A stretch of 64,000 nt of DNA from Rhizoctonia solani (taxonomy: Eukaryota > Basidiomycota > Agaricomycetes > Cantharellales > Ceratobasidiaceae). The position numbers and the translations under genes were made by a program. Below are positions 61,746-64,000 of this stretch, one piece after another; the first letter of the stretch is position 1; every line of letters starts with the position of its first letter. The stretch is taken from assembly GCF_016906535.1 (NCBI RefSeq), contig NC_057370.1, positions 1,550,001 through 1,614,000 on the forward strand, in the 5' to 3' direction. The notes beneath the pieces are model-generated. The model ran no database searches and was not told the origin of the DNA. It saw only the letters and a list, made by a program, of their open reading frames with translations.

Positions 61746-63608
61746 ATGCAACTTGTCGGAAGGAGGATAGAAAAAGACGGAAGCGTGAGTTCTAATTCCG
61801 GACAAGTGTGCATCAAATTTAATCCTAGCTTAGGGTTATGTGACTCTGGTCCCGCAAGATGACGAAGATATGTGGCACATCTATAACCTAATTCAAGAAG
61901 TGAGTGTTTAATCGTATAATCCAATCCAGGATTAACGGAATATATTCTCAATGGATAATAGGGAGATGATGTTCGTGCTGCGGCAGTCAGGTACATTCAA
62001 TCTAATTGACCGCATCTCATCCATTAACCTACGCATAGACGAGTTCAATCTGTGACGAACACCGGTTCAACCTCTTCAGAACGAGTCCACCTTCACCTTA
62101 CACTACGAGTAACGAAAGTCGAATTTTCATCCTCTAGCTCATCGGCGGCGGGAGCCGATGCGGCACAACCCTCCAACGGACCAGCCATCCCCACAGCGAC
62201 CTTATCTATCTCTGGCCGCGTCTCCGAAGAGAACAGGCACGTCAAGATGGGCGCATTCCACACACTCGACCTTGAGGCTCACAGAAACGTAAAGATTATA
62301 AAAGAGCACTGGGATAGTATTGCTTTGCAGCGAGTGGAAGAAGCTATCGTGCCGGGGAGAGGTGCGGAAGTCGGAGCGATTGTCTGTGGCGAAGGTAAGT
62401 TTATGCTACTCAAAGTTAGGCATTCATTCTTCAAGACTAAATCACATACAGGGACTGCGGCAATATGTCTACTCTCGGAACACATGACGGTCATCCGGCA
62501 ACGTATAGAAGTACCAGTCCCTCGAAAACGAATGGGTTCGTCTACCCTGCATGAAAAAGTAATGTCCCCCATACATTCGAAAGTTCAAATACCCACACGC
62601 CTTTAGGGCCTAGCCAAGTTTTACGAAGCACTCTATGCGGGATTCCTTCGCCATATTCCAGTCGAGTCGCTCCGCGTTATCGTCATCGCCAGTCCGGGAT
62701 TCACAAAAGACTCCGTGTATGACTACATTTTTCAGGAAGCTACGCGTACTTCCAACAAGACGATCCTCCAATCCCGGCACAAATTTGTCCGAATTCATGT
62801 TACGAGCCCGCATGTGCACAGCTTGGTCGATGTACTCAAGAGCCCTGAGGTGAGTCCTTCCGGATCGCCCGAAAGATGCAAGCCCAGGCGCTAGAACCCC
62901 AAGGCAGATTAACGTACAACTAAAAGAAACAAAATTTGCACGAGAAGGGATCATGTTGGACAAGTTAAGCGAGCTGATAGGATGATTCAAGTGCATATTA
63001 ACCGATTGGTCGCGTGATGATGTACAGATTCTTCAAGATGCTAGGGAGCGATGAGGCGCGCGCGTGGTATGGCCCGGACCACGTAGCATTGGCCGCAGAC
63101 CGAGGAGCGATCGGCACATTGCTCATTTCAGATGAACTCTTTAGGTCTGGCTGTTTCCCCCTGGCTTGGTTTATTATTTGGCAACTGATTGATGTTGTAT
63201 GCGTGGGGAATTAGGTCAGGCGATGTGAATGAGCGCAAAAAATATGTAGCGCTTGTCGAGTCGGTTCGCGAAAAACGTGGTGAAGTGCTCATCTTCTCGA
63301 GCATGCACGAAACCGGACAACGTACGTGGTTCTATCTTTCTTCCACCCCACGAGTGGAACTCTGCCCCCCCCCCCTTCGCGTGACATAACCCAGTCAAAT
63401 TTGATCATACTTTCTTTGCCCCTAGTCTAACGTTTTACTAACGTGGCCTGGCCACATGCTCTTGACAGAACTGAACCAATTAACGGGAGTTGCAGCAATC
63501 CTGAATTTCCCACTTGATGTTGAGATGGTTGAAGCCGAAGAGCAAGCTGCTAAAGACGAGGAAGAAGCTCGGGCGCGCGAAGAGGCTGAAGGTGTCGGCC
63601 AGGGATAA
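61746..63608 (+). CDS. DOM34: Ribosome rescue factor Dom34/Pelota
   Basis: eRF1-like protein that with Hbs1 splits stalled ribosomes in no-go and non-stop decay. The start at 61746 gives [13 protein letters not shown]. Exons then read [111 protein letters not shown] and [20 protein letters not shown], then central-domain [80 protein letters not shown] and [20 protein letters not shown], ending in an acidic tail ([20 protein letters not shown]). All three Pelota domains are present. The DKFF join needs a donor inside AAGTTAAG near 62960. A C-run of 12-13 bases lies in the last intron. Confidence 0.92.
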
Positions 63609-64000
63609 CAGAAGAATATGCATTACAGATCTATTAAACTCATAATGGTTGCACGCATTTATCGAATTCTGGCTACTGTCGTCATGTTTAAATTGGCCAG
63701 CTCACAAGCGAGTAGCGATAAATGTGATTTACGCTGCTCGCGAAATGAAAATTCATATCAATCTCGTCCAGGTCGACAACGGGCTGTACAATCGCGAAAA
63801 CCTCGGATGGTGTTGAGACTCCCAACCACCAAATTCACGGGCCAGGAGGGGCAGCCTAATCCACGACACAGCCTCCCAAGGCGCCTGTAGAGTCCACCAT
63901 AGAACAACTCCACCCAAAGCCGGCGGAACGCCCGCTCCACCCCTAAAAAGTCTGCCCACGCGAGAAAAGCGCAAAAGCTTCCGAAGAAAGAGGAACGCGA
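63609..64000. other. 3' flank of DOM34 and possible edge of another gene
   Basis: The last 250 bp contain Pro/Lys/Arg-rich coding-like sequence on plus (KAPVESTIEQLHPKPAERP near 63872-63930) broken by stops in each frame. It might be the 5' part of a gene cut by the window edge, but I cannot set a start or name it. Confidence 0.3.

Overview
The window is nuclear DNA of a filamentous fungus, almost certainly a basidiomycete. Genes lie close together on both strands and are cut by many introns of about 45-70 bp with GT-AG ends. The gene content is that of an ordinary fungal chromosome: NDR kinase, CDC10 septin, PX/DUF3818 protein, GPP34, PAM17, VFA1. The overall feel fits Agaricomycetes and possibly the Rhizoctonia/Ceratobasidiaceae group, but that narrower placement is an impression from protein style and intron size. 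I see no plasmid, prophage, CRISPR array or biosynthetic cluster.

Layout. 0.6-6 kb: a small coiled-coil protein and a large disordered protein, both on minus. 6.1-6.9 kb: a 776-bp non-autonomous DNA transposon with long inverted repeats and a TA target duplication. 6.9-12.7 kb: an ARA2-like D-arabinose dehydrogenase, an unknown Arg/Pro/Gly-rich protein and eIF2B-delta, all minus. 12.9-20 kb: RAT1/XRN2 exoribonuclease (plus), MTP18/MTFP1 (minus) and a CLD1/ABHD-type hydrolase (minus) carrying an internal direct duplication. 20-27 kb: MPO1-like protein, VFA1 and mS34 (divergent), a membrane-anchored acyl-CoA-binding protein, and glutathione-dependent formaldehyde dehydrogenase. 28.7-38.5 kb: DHA2-type MFS transporter, VPS74/GOLPH3, AHA1 with a membrane tail, a Fus1-like SH3 membrane protein, and PAM17. 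39-49 kb: a signal-peptide/TM protein, a DUF3429 mitochondrial membrane protein, a LEC1-type PX protein and an NDR kinase. 49-64 kb: an STB6-like protein, CCDC47, a small unknown, an AT-hook protein, a PCL-type cyclin, septin CDC10 and DOM34/Pelota.

The genes do not form one pathway. They are housekeeping functions: RNA decay and ribosome rescue (RAT1, DOM34), translation (eIF2B-delta, mS34), mitochondria (MTP18, PAM17, DUF3429, CLD1-like), membrane and Golgi lipid handling (VPS74, LEC1-type, ACBP, MPO1), and polarity or septation (NDR kinase, CDC10, Fus1-like, cyclin).

A caution for users. Many conserved proteins are interrupted by single missing bases, mostly inside short runs of one base. 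In RAT1, ARA2, the MFS transporter, CDC10 and the protein at 8.7-10.7 kb, adding one base to the run restores the family sequence. This looks like sequencing or assembly error more than gene decay, so coding spans are given from start to stop and ignore these breaks. Two larger anomalies, a RAT1 gene lacking about 200 residues of its nuclease core and a near-identical 0.7-kb duplication in the hydrolase gene, may be assembly or haplotype artefacts or real. The clearest genuine novelties are the transposon and the membrane-tailed AHA1. I did not find a convincing new multi-gene system.
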